Assembly (NCBI GenBank): GCA_022826515.1
Contig: JAJDUT010000142.1
Coordinates: 1-14,629 of the forward strand
Length of the DNA: 14,629 bases
From: Candidatus Latescibacterota bacterium
GTDB taxonomy: Bacteria > Latescibacterota > UBA2968 > UBA8231
Direction: 5' to 3'
Below the pieces are notes generated by a model, which was given only the letters and a program-made list of their open reading frames with translations, ran no database searches and was not told the origin of the DNA. The translations under genes and the position numbers were made by a program. Every line of letters begins with the position of its first letter. The stretch's first letter is position 1. This document shows positions 1-7,089 of this stretch, piece after piece.

Positions 1-1145
1 CAAGACGATAGGTTGGCCATGACAGGTTCCTTGGACGAGAAAGCATGGGTTTTTTTGGCGAAAGTCGTGCTCAATCTACTGAGGAGCCTGTTTTTATTCA
101 ACCGAGCTACCCAAAAAAACACCGATTCATGCACCAAAGCCAAATCGAGGTACAAGTCGTAGTTCTGACGGGAGTCGGGCCAATCATTCCAAGTCAAGAA
201 AACTCTTATCTCATCCCCTTTCTCAGCTTCAAACGCTAGCACCTCATCATCACCGCTAAAATTGTGCCAACCGTCATCATCGCTATCAAACCAAGGCCCG
301 TCGTAATGGCTCTGTGCGTCATTGCCCGCTGCATTTACCCAGAGAATGCCATTGTCCGCGGCATCATTTACAATGTCGCAGGCCTCTCCTCGTCCGTCGC
401 CAATGCCGTATCCAAACCAACCCATGGAATGACTGATTACATCAATACCGTCTCGTATGGAGCGGTCCTTGGCATTTTCAAGGTCAACTAAATCCCCGAC
501 CTTATAGAGGTAGAGTTCGGCTTCCATGGCTACATCGTGAATGATTTCAGCACACGCCGTGCCGTGGACGCTGTCGCCTGCGTATATCCCCTCGCCCGTA
601 TAGTCGTAGTAGTTCCAACGAGCTGGCATGTCTCCAGACAGTTTGTTTGCCCCTTTAAATCCACCATCAATAATCGCCACCTTGACCCCTTCTCCTTTCA
701 CACCCGCCGAATGGTTAGCCAATGCGCCGATGCGGGACACTCCCTCGCTGATCGTCGCTTGGGAATGCGGCCGATACGGCCTGCGGATAAAGCGTACCCC
801 CGGCAATTCCGAAACCGCCAGCAACGACGTCGTCGGAACCGAAACCCGCATCAAGCTCTTCGACTGCGCCAGAACCCGCCCCCCAAGAGCCGCCAGCGAC
901 GACGTATCAATCGAAGCCGACGCTTGGCCAAGATGCGGAACCAAAATGACGACGACCGTATCCTGCACATCGCGAGTCGGCTTGGCCGCTCCCGGCGTTG
1001 CCAAATCCCACAACGCACTCTGTATCTTGGCCGGGCCGTCGGGCTTGTCTGGTGTAAAGTTCAGATTCTGTCCCCAAAGAGGTACATAGCCAAGGACGCC
1101 TAAGAAAAGGGCGGTCATAATTCTACAACGATTAATTGATTTCAC
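1..1145 (-). CDS. Secreted S8 subtilisin-like serine peptidase, paralog A (partial, 3' end off window)
   Basis: The frame stays open from 1145 to the window edge (381 residues, no stop reached). I chose a GTG start at 1145-1143 because a GGAG Shine-Dalgarno (1151-1154) lies 5 nt upstream. It also yields a proper signal peptide: a short basic n-region (KSINRCR) and a hydrophobic core (MTALFLGVLGYVPLWG). An ATG at 1118 is a weaker alternative. Counting from the GTG, the subtilase Asp is D160 (VAIIDGG), the His is H194 (VHGTACAE) and the oxyanion Asn is N275 (NAAGN). The catalytic Ser would lie beyond the window. The protein aligns closely with the neighbouring subtilase (1259-4237), for example in HGTACAEI.HDVA and ELYLYKV.D.VDLENAKDR. 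The match stops abruptly after YDLYL, near residue 333, and the last ~48 residues resemble nothing in the paralog. The gene may therefore be intact but diverged, or a recombinant/truncated copy. Family assignment is firm; completeness is unknown. Confidence 0.85.
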   Translation of the reverse strand, partial: MKSINRCRIMTALFLGVLGYVPLWGQNLNFTPDKPDGPAKIQSALWDLATPGAAKPTRDVQDTVVVILVPHLGQASASIDTSSLAALGGRVLAQSKSLMRVSVPTTSLLAVSELPGVRFIRRPYRPHSQATISEGVSRIGALANHSAGVKGEGVKVAIIDGGFKGANKLSGDMPARWNYYDYTGEGIYAGDSVHGTACAEIIHDVAMEAELYLYKVGDLVDLENAKDRSIRDGIDVISHSMGWFGYGIGDGRGEACDIVNDAADNGILWVNAAGNDAQSHYDGPWFDSDDDGWHNFSGDDEVLAFEAEKGDEIRVFLTWNDWPDSRQNYDLYLDLALVHESVFFWVARLNKNRLLSRLSTTFAKKTHAFSSKEPVMANLSS

Positions 1146-1217
1146 TGCTGCTCCATGCTTTGAGGATGAGTGTAGCTAGTAGGTGGGATGCCCACTAATA
1201 CGAATTGGCAGCGGCTT

Positions 1218-1245
1218 ATAATACGCCCTCAAACCGAGCCGTCAA
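1218..1245 (-). promoter_or_regulatory. Sigma70-like promoter for subtilase A
   Basis: On the minus strand TTGACG (1240-1245) is followed after 16 nt by TATTAT (1218-1223), close to the -35/-10 consensus. The expected start of transcription near 1211 leaves a leader of about 65 nt before the GTG at 1145. The site lies in the 113-nt gap between the two subtilase genes, so the second copy can be transcribed independently. The leader also holds a small GTGGG/CCCAC hairpin near 1186-1198. Confidence 0.6.
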
Positions 1246-1258
1246 GGGCCGGAACTGC

Positions 1259-4237
1259 TCAGCGAATCAACGCCAATTTAGCCGTTTGGACGGCACCGCC
1301 CGCTTGCAGCACCGCCCAATAAACCCCCGAAGCCGCCTCCGCACCCGCCGCCGTGCGACCGTCCCAACGCACGTGATGCGCGCCAGCATCCAACCACCCA
1401 TCGGCCAACACGCGAACCTGCTGCCCCAGCAAATTATAGACGGCAAGCCGCACGGAACCGGCGATAGCGACGGTGAAAGGAATGGTAACTGCCGAGTTGA
1501 ACGGCGTGGGAAAGGGATCGCCCAAGCCATCCGGCAGCTTGGACAAAAGCCGCGTCCCCGCAGCGAGCTTGGCACTAAACGGCTTCCACAACGCCACATC
1601 CTTCAACTGCCAACGGACGAAGGATGACGCGCGGTCTTGGTTGATGATATTGCGGAACTCAATGACGTTTTGCCCAGACTGGAGGTATGTCTCATCAAGG
1701 ACGAGATACCAAGTCCGCCAGTCCTCCCCAGCTATGAGCTCCGCATACCTCTGTTCGTTGAGGAAAATGACGACCTCGTTGTCGCTTATTTCCTTAGTCG
1801 AAAACTGACACAGGACATTGCGATTGATGCCCTCAAAACCAAACTTGACGCTCTTGGGATTTTTGCTAACCGCAGGCGGGCTGTAACCGAAAATTCCACT
1901 ACTCGGCAGCGGCTCTATCCATTCGCTGCCAATCTCCACTTGCGCGGCCCCAGTAACCCCATCGGCAGTAAAAACTCGCACCCCACCACTGCGGGCCTGG
2001 GCCGGAACACGGACGACGATGATGCCGTTAGACCAAACCGTATAATCGTCGGCCTCGGCTTGCACATTGGGATTAAACAACACGTACCCCGCGCCGCGCT
2101 CAGAGCCAAAGTTGCCGCCGGTCAGCGTCAAGTTGTCGCCAACTTGTACTTGCGATGGCGAAGGTTGCGCCAAGTACGGGCTGGCGATTTCCAAGCGGAC
2201 GGCATTACTGGTGCCTTCAGCCGTCACAACAGTTACATCACCCGAAAGCGCATTGAGCGGAACGCGGAACCGTATCGTCTCATTCGACCAAGCCTCAAAC
2301 GAAGACACCGCAACCGAATCAATCCACACCGAACTACTGTCCCGCGCGAGACCGAAATTATCCCCGTCAATTTGTATGAGATCGTCGGTCTTGGCCCTCG
2401 CATCCGTACGCGTGTGATTGGTGATCGCATCAATGTAAGGCGACGTGACAACCACCTGCGCACTGTCGCTGCCGCCGCCGGTTATTACCTGCACCGTGCC
2501 GGTGCGGACACCAGTTGGTACGCGCACTTGAATCTGCACATCGCTCCAAGCGAGATAGTCGGAATCGCTCGGCTCTTTGTCTGCGAAAAAGACCACTTTG
2601 CCCGTCCCTTTGGTGTCGCCAAAACCCTGGCCGGTGATGGTAGTTGTTTGGCCGTATTGAACGCGGCGCGGCGAGACATCCGCAATTTGCGGCGCTGAAA
2701 CCGACAGCACGAGTTTGCCGTATCCCGTGCTGTCGTCCTTGCCCGGTGCCCCCACATCGACGGTGGCCTCGACGAGAGCCTGCCACAGATCGTCGCGCGA
2801 GAGCGACGGATTGGCCGATTTGAGTAGGGCGGCGGCACCAGCCACGTGGGGAGTCGCAGCCGACGTCCCCCCAAACCTAGCCACACCATAAGAAACCGTT
2901 GTCACGCCCGAAGGTGCGACGAGGTCGGGCTTGATGCGGCCATCGGCAGTAGGGCCGCGCGAGCTGTACCTTGCCGCTGTTCCCAATTCCCACTGGTCTT
3001 GATGGATCGCCCCAACGCTCAGCGAGCCGCGTGCGTCCGACGGAATCCCCAAGCTGCCAGTCGGAACCGGATATTCGATGTCGTGGTGCCAAGACCACAC
3101 TCGCAGATCCTTAGGCTCGGCCTCGCCGACGCGGACCACGGAAATGCCATACGTGCCCGCTCGCCCGGCAAAGTATTCGATAAACTCCACCGGCGCACCG
3201 CCATCTCCCTGCACATCCGTGCTTTTGCTCACTTCTTTGATGTTGCCGAACTGATCTTGATGGTAGAGATATAGATCGTAGTCTGCCGTGGTGGTGGGCC
3301 AATCGTCCCAAGTCAGCGTTACCCTGATGGTGTCGCCGATTTCAGCGACAAAATTCACTGCGTCGTCGCCAGCGGCAAAATTGTGCCGATTGTCATCATC
3401 GCTATCGCGCCAAAAACTCGCGTAGTGCTTTTGGGCGTAGTTGCCGACGGCGTTGACCCAGAGAATGCCGTTGTCGGCCGCGTCATTTACGATGTCGCAG
3501 ACGAGCCCGCGCCCGTCCCCAAAGCCTTCGCCCACCCAAGTCGCCGAGTGGTTTACTATGGCGACTCCGTTTTGCATGCAGCGGTCTTTGGCATTCTCCA
3601 AGTCCACTATATCCGCGACTTTGTACAGATAGAGCTCGGCTGCTGGGGCCACATCGTGGACAATCTCGGCACACGCCGTGCCGTGGGCGTCCGTGCCAGC
3701 GTATATCCCTGTGTACGTATAATCGCGTTGCCACCAACGTTCCGGCATGTCTTCGGGCAAGTCATCGGCCCCCTTAAATCCCCCGTCGATAACCGCCACC
3801 TTGACTCCTTGGCCCTTCGCGCCAGCAGCGTGTTTTTCGAGCGTGCGCATGAGTGCTAAACCTTCGCTAACAGTCTGTTGCGCATGCGGACGGCGTGGCC
3901 TGCGGACGAAGGCCACACTCGGCAACTCAGACACTGCCCGCAGCGATGCGGCCGGTACCGACACGCGCATTAGGCTCTTGGACTGGGACAAAATTTTGAC
4001 GCCAAGGTCGGCAAACGTCGTAGTGTCAATAGTGGATGCCAAACCCGCTACGGGCACCAAAATGACGACTACATCTGAGTCGTCCGCCGCGTGAGTCAGC
4101 TTGGCCGCTGAGGGCGCGGCCTGTTCCCACAACGCGCTTTCTATGTTAGGAGGGCCGACGGGTTTGGCTGGCGCGATGGAGAGGTCTTGGCTCCACAGCG
4201 GCACTGCAAAAAGGAGCGAAAGGAAGGTATGGCGCAC
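1259..4237 (-). CDS. Secreted S8 subtilisin-like serine peptidase with three IPT/TIG domains and FlgD-Ig/T9SS-like tail (paralog B)
   Basis: Predicted 992-residue secreted endopeptidase. The GTG at 4237 is taken as start because it sits 4 nt after the upstream reductase stop, gives a signal peptide (RHTFLSLLFAVPLWSQ) and aligns with paralog A. The 42 codons upstream are reductase sequence in another frame. No Shine-Dalgarno is seen, so coupling is likely. Catalytic residues are D151 (VIDGG), H186 (DAHGTACAE), N266 (NAVGN) and S459 (FGGTSAATPHVAG). About 130 residues between N266 and S459 form a beta-rich insert starting with an Asp-rich stretch (SDDDN, near 279-283), plausibly Ca-binding. Three IPT/TIG repeats follow at about 516-598, 599-685 and 686-771, each with a G.GFG/G.NFG turn and a WS...I..RVP strand. 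A beta-sandwich of unknown family spans about 775-890. The C-terminus (about 903-992: PTPFN, AVYNLLGQQV, WDG, SGVYWAVL) is a FlgD-Ig/type IX-like sorting tail. Substrate cannot be told. Confidence 0.93.
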   Translation of the reverse strand: MRHTFLSLLFAVPLWSQDLSIAPAKPVGPPNIESALWEQAAPSAAKLTHAADDSDVVVILVPVAGLASTIDTTTFADLGVKILSQSKSLMRVSVPAASLRAVSELPSVAFVRRPRRPHAQQTVSEGLALMRTLEKHAAGAKGQGVKVAVIDGGFKGADDLPEDMPERWWQRDYTYTGIYAGTDAHGTACAEIVHDVAPAAELYLYKVADIVDLENAKDRCMQNGVAIVNHSATWVGEGFGDGRGLVCDIVNDAADNGILWVNAVGNYAQKHYASFWRDSDDDNRHNFAAGDDAVNFVAEIGDTIRVTLTWDDWPTTTADYDLYLYHQDQFGNIKEVSKSTDVQGDGGAPVEFIEYFAGRAGTYGISVVRVGEAEPKDLRVWSWHHDIEYPVPTGSLGIPSDARGSLSVGAIHQDQWELGTAARYSSRGPTADGRIKPDLVAPSGVTTVSYGVARFGGTSAATPHVAGAAALLKSANPSLSRDDLWQALVEATVDVGAPGKDDSTGYGKLVLSVSAPQIADVSPRRVQYGQTTTITGQGFGDTKGTGKVVFFADKEPSDSDYLAWSDVQIQVRVPTGVRTGTVQVITGGGSDSAQVVVTSPYIDAITNHTRTDARAKTDDLIQIDGDNFGLARDSSSVWIDSVAVSSFEAWSNETIRFRVPLNALSGDVTVVTAEGTSNAVRLEIASPYLAQPSPSQVQVGDNLTLTGGNFGSERGAGYVLFNPNVQAEADDYTVWSNGIIVVRVPAQARSGGVRVFTADGVTGAAQVEIGSEWIEPLPSSGIFGYSPPAVSKNPKSVKFGFEGINRNVLCQFSTKEISDNEVVIFLNEQRYAELIAGEDWRTWYLVLDETYLQSGQNVIEFRNIINQDRASSFVRWQLKDVALWKPFSAKLAAGTRLLSKLPDGLGDPFPTPFNSAVTIPFTVAIAGSVRLAVYNLLGQQVRVLADGWLDAGAHHVRWDGRTAAGAEAASGVYWAVLQAGGAVQTAKLALIR

Positions 4238-4241
4238 AGCG

Positions 4242-5195
4242 TCAGGGCTGGCGAGCCTTGTACGACTCGTGTGTGCCCTGCATCCCGAGCTCTTTGGTGC
4301 GCGACAACAGCGCGAGCCGCTCGTCGTCGGCCAAGGGCGCAAACTGCCGAGCGATGGCTGCATTCTGCCGCAGCTTTTCCAACGAATCCATCCCGGAACA
4401 CACGGTGGCCACCGGCAGGCTCATGGCGTAGCGCAGGCACTCTGCCGCGGTCGCCACGCCCGTTGCGAGGATCGCTTCGGGCCTACCTCCCAAGGTCTTC
4501 ATGGCGATGACCCCGATGTTCTTTTCTACTGCGAGCGGCAGCACCTGATCGACAAAGCTGAGGTAGTGCGGGTCGAACACGTTGATCGGCATTTGCGTGG
4601 CGTCCCAAGCAAAGCCGCGCTCGATCATCTCCACGTGCAGAGAGGGCAAGGTATGACCGGTGAAGCCGATGTAGCGGATCTTGCCCTCCTCTTTGGCTTT
4701 GAGCACGGCCTCTAACAGGCCCCGCTCGTAAATTCGCTCTATATCGTCGGGCTGTCTGATACTGTGAAACTGCCACAGATCAATCACGTCGGCTTGCAGC
4801 CGGCGCAAGCTCTCTTCGAGATGGGCAATCGCCCGCTTGGGATGACGGCTCGCGTCCTTGGTCATCAGGAATACGCGCTCGCGATAGCCGCCGCGCAGCG
4901 CCTTGCCCATGCGTATCTCGCTCGCGCCGTTGGAGTAGCCCCAAGCATTGTCGAAGAAGTTGATCCCCTCGTCGATGGCCGCGTGCATCAAGGCGATGGC
5001 CGCCTTCTCCTCCATGTTGCCGTGGTCGGCCACGTGCGCGCCGCCCAAGCCGAGCAGAGAAACAGCTTCGCCTGTGCGGCCCAAGATTCGGTGGGGCATG
5101 TCGCGGTGGTTAGGAGCGGCACTTATGGAAAGGCCGGCGGCCGCCGCGGTCGAGAGCTTGAGGAAAGTGCGGCGGGAGTAAGGTCTATCGTCCAT
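4242..5195 (-). CDS. Tat-exported aldo/keto reductase
   Basis: A 317-residue aldo/keto reductase preceded by a twin-arginine signal: SRRTFLK at residues 7-13, then a hydrophobic Ala-rich stretch ending near SISAAP. It should therefore fold with its NADP cofactor in the cytoplasm and act in the periplasm. The family catalytic tetrad is present: D82 and Y87 (FFDNAWGYSNG), K113 (LMTKD) and H144 (WQFHS). It resembles the YdhF/MocA-like oxidoreductases annotated as 'twin-arginine translocation signal domain aldo/keto reductase'. The start is ATG with AAGGA about 10 nt upstream; that site lies inside the end of the 40-residue ORF, whose stop is 3 nt away. The stop is 4 nt before the subtilase start, so reductase and subtilase are one transcript. 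Substrate is unknown; pairing with a secreted peptidase suggests envelope or extracellular work. Confidence 0.92.
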   Translation of the reverse strand: MDDRPYSRRTFLKLSTAAAAGLSISAAPNHRDMPHRILGRTGEAVSLLGLGGAHVADHGNMEEKAAIALMHAAIDEGINFFDNAWGYSNGASEIRMGKALRGGYRERVFLMTKDASRHPKRAIAHLEESLRRLQADVIDLWQFHSIRQPDDIERIYERGLLEAVLKAKEEGKIRYIGFTGHTLPSLHVEMIERGFAWDATQMPINVFDPHYLSFVDQVLPLAVEKNIGVIAMKTLGGRPEAILATGVATAAECLRYAMSLPVATVCSGMDSLEKLRQNAAIARQFAPLADDERLALLSRTKELGMQGTHESYKARQP

Positions 5196-5198
5196 TGC

Positions 5199-5321
5199 TT
5201 ATCTATCCTTGGGAGGTTGCGGCCTAGCTTCCTTGACACTGGCAACCGCCTTTTTAATAGTGGACATCTTTATCTTTCCCTTTTTGGGTGCCTTCTGTAC
5301 GACGCGCTTTGTCTTTGCCAT
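5199..5321 (-). CDS. Small lysine-rich protein (40 aa), start of the reductase-subtilase operon
   Basis: A 40-codon ORF, short enough for most gene callers to skip. It reads MAKTKRVVQKAPKKGKIKMS followed by TIKKAVASVKEARPQPPKDR, with 11 Lys, 4 Arg and only one acidic pair (E31, D39), so it is strongly cationic. A GGGAG Shine-Dalgarno (5330-5334) lies 8 nt before the ATG, the best ribosome binding site in this cluster. The TAA stop is 3 nt before the aldo/keto reductase ATG, and the reductase's own AAGGA lies inside this ORF, which is the geometry of translational coupling. I recognise no family. It could be a small nucleic-acid-binding or membrane-associated peptide, or a leader peptide whose translation opens the reductase start. 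There is no signal peptide or membrane segment. Confidence 0.6.
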   Translation of the reverse strand: MAKTKRVVQKAPKKGKIKMSTIKKAVASVKEARPQPPKDR

Positions 5322-5523
5322 TTTTTCATCTCCCTGAATGATTTATACCTGAATAGTAGGCACAATAAGGACTCGTCCCCAATTGCCGTCAAACCCATAT
5401 CAAGGCCGTCGCGCTTTGTATGAATCGTGTTCGCCCAGTGACCCTCCTCTTCGGTATGAGCCAACAGTGCCTTCACTTCAGCAGAGGTCTATTGCAGGGC
5501 TCTGCCCCCACTCGGCGACTAGC
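5322..5523. other. Intergenic stretch between the reductase operon and the toxin-antitoxin genes
   Basis: No convincing gene. For the minus-strand operon there is a TATAAA (TTTATA at 5342-5347) just upstream of the 40-aa ORF ribosome binding site, but only a poor -35. A good TTGACG is present on the same strand at 5385-5390 without a well-placed -10. A minus-strand open frame from a GTG at 5476 (68 codons, starting VKALLAHTEEEGHWANTIHT) passes through this region. It overlaps the 40-aa ORF in another frame, has no convincing ribosome binding site and matches nothing I know, so I do not call it a gene. Confidence 0.35.
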
Positions 5524-5573
5524 TTGATTTTTTGGCGGCAGAATTTATACTAAAGTTACTTAAAGTTGAACTT
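5524..5573 (+). promoter_or_regulatory. Promoter and putative operator of the toxin-antitoxin operon
   Basis: TTGATT (5524-5529), a 16-nt spacer and TATACT (5546-5551) make a good sigma70-like promoter. Directly at and after the -10 are two copies of TAAAGTT (5551-5557 and 5561-5567) with a 10-nt period, one helical turn. The second overlaps a perfect 11-bp palindrome AAGTT-G-AACTT (5563-5573). Phd/YefM-type antitoxins usually repress their own promoter by binding such repeats, so this is the likely operator. The ribosome binding site GGAG (5580-5583) is 7 nt before the antitoxin ATG. Confidence 0.55.
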
Positions 5574-5590
5574 CACACTGGAGATTTCTC

Positions 5591-5824
5591 ATGGCCAAAT
5601 ACTTGAGCGCAAAGGAATTTCGCCAACAATTGCCGCGCATTGCCGAATACTTGGAGCAATGGCGCGAAATCGTCGTCGTCAAGCGATCCAAGCCGCTGTT
5701 TAAGGTCGTCGCTTTTGAAGATAGTCCATCCGACCTGCTCGACCGGGCCGCTGCCGTAGCGGATTCTACTCAGCCCTCGCTCGAAGAAATCTCTCGCATT
5801 GTCCACCAGCTCCGCCGAGCCTAG
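5591..5824 (+). CDS. Phd/YefM-like antitoxin
   Basis: A 77-residue protein with the type II antitoxin layout. The N-terminal half (MAKYLSAKEFRQQLPRIAEY, then an EIVVVKRSKPLFKVVAF strand) matches the Phd/YefM DNA-binding fold pattern: 'S..EFR..L..i' helix, acidic/hydrophobic linker, 'vi.r..kP...v'. The C-terminal half (DLLDRAAAVADSTQPSLEEI, then SRIVHQLRRA) would be the flexible toxin-neutralising arm. The ATG has GGAG at a 7-nt spacing. Its TAG stop is immediately followed by the toxin ATG with no gap, so the two are translated together, as expected for a toxin-antitoxin pair. Expected role: bind and silence the PIN nuclease and repress the operon. The exact subfamily is less certain than the general class. 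Confidence 0.8.
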   Translation: MAKYLSAKEFRQQLPRIAEYLEQWREIVVVKRSKPLFKVVAFEDSPSDLLDRAAAVADSTQPSLEEISRIVHQLRRA

Positions 5825-6265
5825 ATGAGAGTCGTCCTAGACACTAATGTGCTCGTTTCTGGTCTGCTATGGGATGGCCCGCCCAACCAACTACTTAAAT
5901 GGGGCCGCGATGGCATGTTGGAAATTATTAGCTGCGAGGCGGCTGTGGCGGAAGCAAAACGGGTGATTGAGTATCCCAAGTTTTCTCGAAGAATCTCAGC
6001 CCTTGATACTTCGCCTGGGCAGATACTCGCCTATCTGATGAACTTGGTGACCTACGTACCCCCTCCTACATCTATCCCCCCGGTCATTGCCGACGATCCA
6101 GCCGACGATCTCTTTTTGGCGTTGGCCGTCGAAAATCAAGGGTGTCTCATCGTCTCCGGCGACCAGCACCTCCTTTCTCTGAAGGAATACAACCGCATAC
6201 CCATCGTCGCGCCGGGCGAAGCCGTTGATGTAATAAATGCGATAAGGGAACTACGGACATCCTAA
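5825..6265 (+). CDS. PIN-domain toxin (VapC-like, COG1569-type)
   Basis: A 146-residue PIN nuclease of the 'putative toxin-antitoxin system toxin component, PIN family' type. Conserved acidic residues are D6 in the first strand (VVLDTNVLVSGLLW), E43 (AVAEAKRVI), the D90/D91 and D94/D95 cluster (ADDPADDLFLALA) and D113 (IVSGDQHLL). These would coordinate Mg2+ for RNA cleavage. Length is normal and nothing is missing, so the toxin is probably active unless bound by its partner. The ATG directly abuts the antitoxin stop and has no Shine-Dalgarno of its own, which ties toxin output to antitoxin translation. The target RNA cannot be read from the sequence. It is the only plus-strand operon in the window. 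Confidence 0.9.
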   Translation: MRVVLDTNVLVSGLLWDGPPNQLLKWGRDGMLEIISCEAAVAEAKRVIEYPKFSRRISALDTSPGQILAYLMNLVTYVPPPTSIPPVIADDPADDLFLALAVENQGCLIVSGDQHLLSLKEYNRIPIVAPGEAVDVINAIRELRTS

Positions 6266-6275
6266 AACTGTCCGT
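6253..6275. terminator. Inverted repeat between convergent genes (candidate bidirectional terminator)
   Basis: ACGGACA (6253-6259) and TGTCCGT (6269-6275) form a perfect 7-bp stem with a 9-nt loop. The repeat spans the toxin stop codon and lies in the 35-nt gap before the end of the convergent TauE gene. No run of T follows closely on either strand (only ATTTT at about 6283-6287 on the plus strand), so efficiency as an intrinsic terminator is doubtful. Confidence 0.4.
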
Positions 6276-6300
6276 GCGTCACGATTTTGAGGCGCAAGGT

Positions 6301-7089
6301 CTATCGTCCACCAAGCATCCCCTCCAGTAAATTATCTCCAGTAATCAACTGCAACGCCGTCGCCAGCAACATCCCATACACCAGCCTATTAAACCACAAA
6401 TCGCTAAATCGCTGGAGCAAAAACACGCCCAACTTCACCCCGACGTACGCCAGCGGTGCCAATAGCAACGTCGTCTTAAAAATGTCGGCGTGAAAAAGCC
6501 CCAAGCCCCAATAGGGCGGCAGTTTGAGCAAGTTGAGCATGGCAAAGAAGATGACCGTGGTGCCGACAAACATGTGGCGCGGTAGCTGCTGCGGCAGCAG
6601 GTAGATGACCACCGGCGGTGCGCCAGCGTGGGCAATCGTCGAGGTAAAGCCCGAAATCGCGCCCATCAATACACCAGCGAGCTTCCCTGGATGCTGCTTC
6701 TGCACGGCCCCGACAATCGCCGCCCGTCCGAACTGAAAAGCGACAAATAGCAAGGCCAAGCAGCCCAAACCCACCTCTAGAACGCGCTCGTGCTGACTGA
6801 AGTACCCAAAAAAAAAGGCCCCCGCGCCGATCCCCAAGATGGAACCGGGTAGAAGCCGTTGGACGCTCGTTTTGTCGAAGGTACGGCGATAGTGCCGGAC
6901 GGCGAACACATCGCAGGCGATCAACAGCGGTAGCAACAGGGCCGCCGCATCCGCCACCGAAACCGTCAGGGCCAAAAGCGGGGTGGCCAAAATGCCGATC
7001 CCACCGCCAAAACCAGCCTTGGCCACCCCCATCAACAACACGGCCCCCACCGCGCAGACCCAGAACGCGGCCGGGTAGGTCGGCAGCAC
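6301..7089 (-). CDS. TauE/SafE family membrane permease
   Basis: A 262-residue, almost entirely hydrophobic protein with about eight membrane segments. It has the two-fold TauE/SafE (former DUF81) pattern: a Gly-rich first half (AKAGFGGGIGILATPLLAL, residues 23-41) and the matching second-half motif (GFTSTIAHAGAPPVVIYLLP, 147-166). Members are proposed exporters of sulfite, sulfoacetate or related organosulfur anions; the substrate here is not evident. The start is a GTG whose G is the last base of the upstream ATPase stop (TAGTG), a one-base overlap that indicates translational coupling. It therefore ends the permease-ATPase operon and converges on the toxin gene. No sulfur-metabolism gene is nearby, so the coupling to an ABC exporter is the only context. 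Confidence 0.9.
   Translation of the reverse strand: MLPTYPAAFWVCAVGAVLLMGVAKAGFGGGIGILATPLLALTVSVADAAALLLPLLIACDVFAVRHYRRTFDKTSVQRLLPGSILGIGAGAFFFGYFSQHERVLEVGLGCLALLFVAFQFGRAAIVGAVQKQHPGKLAGVLMGAISGFTSTIAHAGAPPVVIYLLPQQLPRHMFVGTTVIFFAMLNLLKLPPYWGLGLFHADIFKTTLLLAPLAYVGVKLGVFLLQRFSDLWFNRLVYGMLLATALQLITGDNLLEGMLGGR

Noticed and set aside
537..1103. 188-codon plus-strand open frame opposite subtilase A
   Set aside because: It is antisense to the catalytic Asp/His region of a recognisable peptidase and is Arg-rich shadow sequence.
1637..2698. 353-codon plus-strand open frame opposite subtilase B
   Set aside because: It lies wholly antisense to a gene with clear domains, has a basic low-information composition and no recognisable motif; it is a high-GC shadow frame.
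4238..4363. N-terminal extension of subtilase B to 4363
   Set aside because: These 42 codons overlap the reductase gene in another frame, carry no signal peptide and are absent from paralog A; the GTG at 4237 fits both.
5270..5476. 68-codon minus-strand open frame (GTG start) upstream of the reductase
   Set aside because: No convincing ribosome binding site, no known similarity, and it overlaps the better-supported 40-aa ORF in a different frame.
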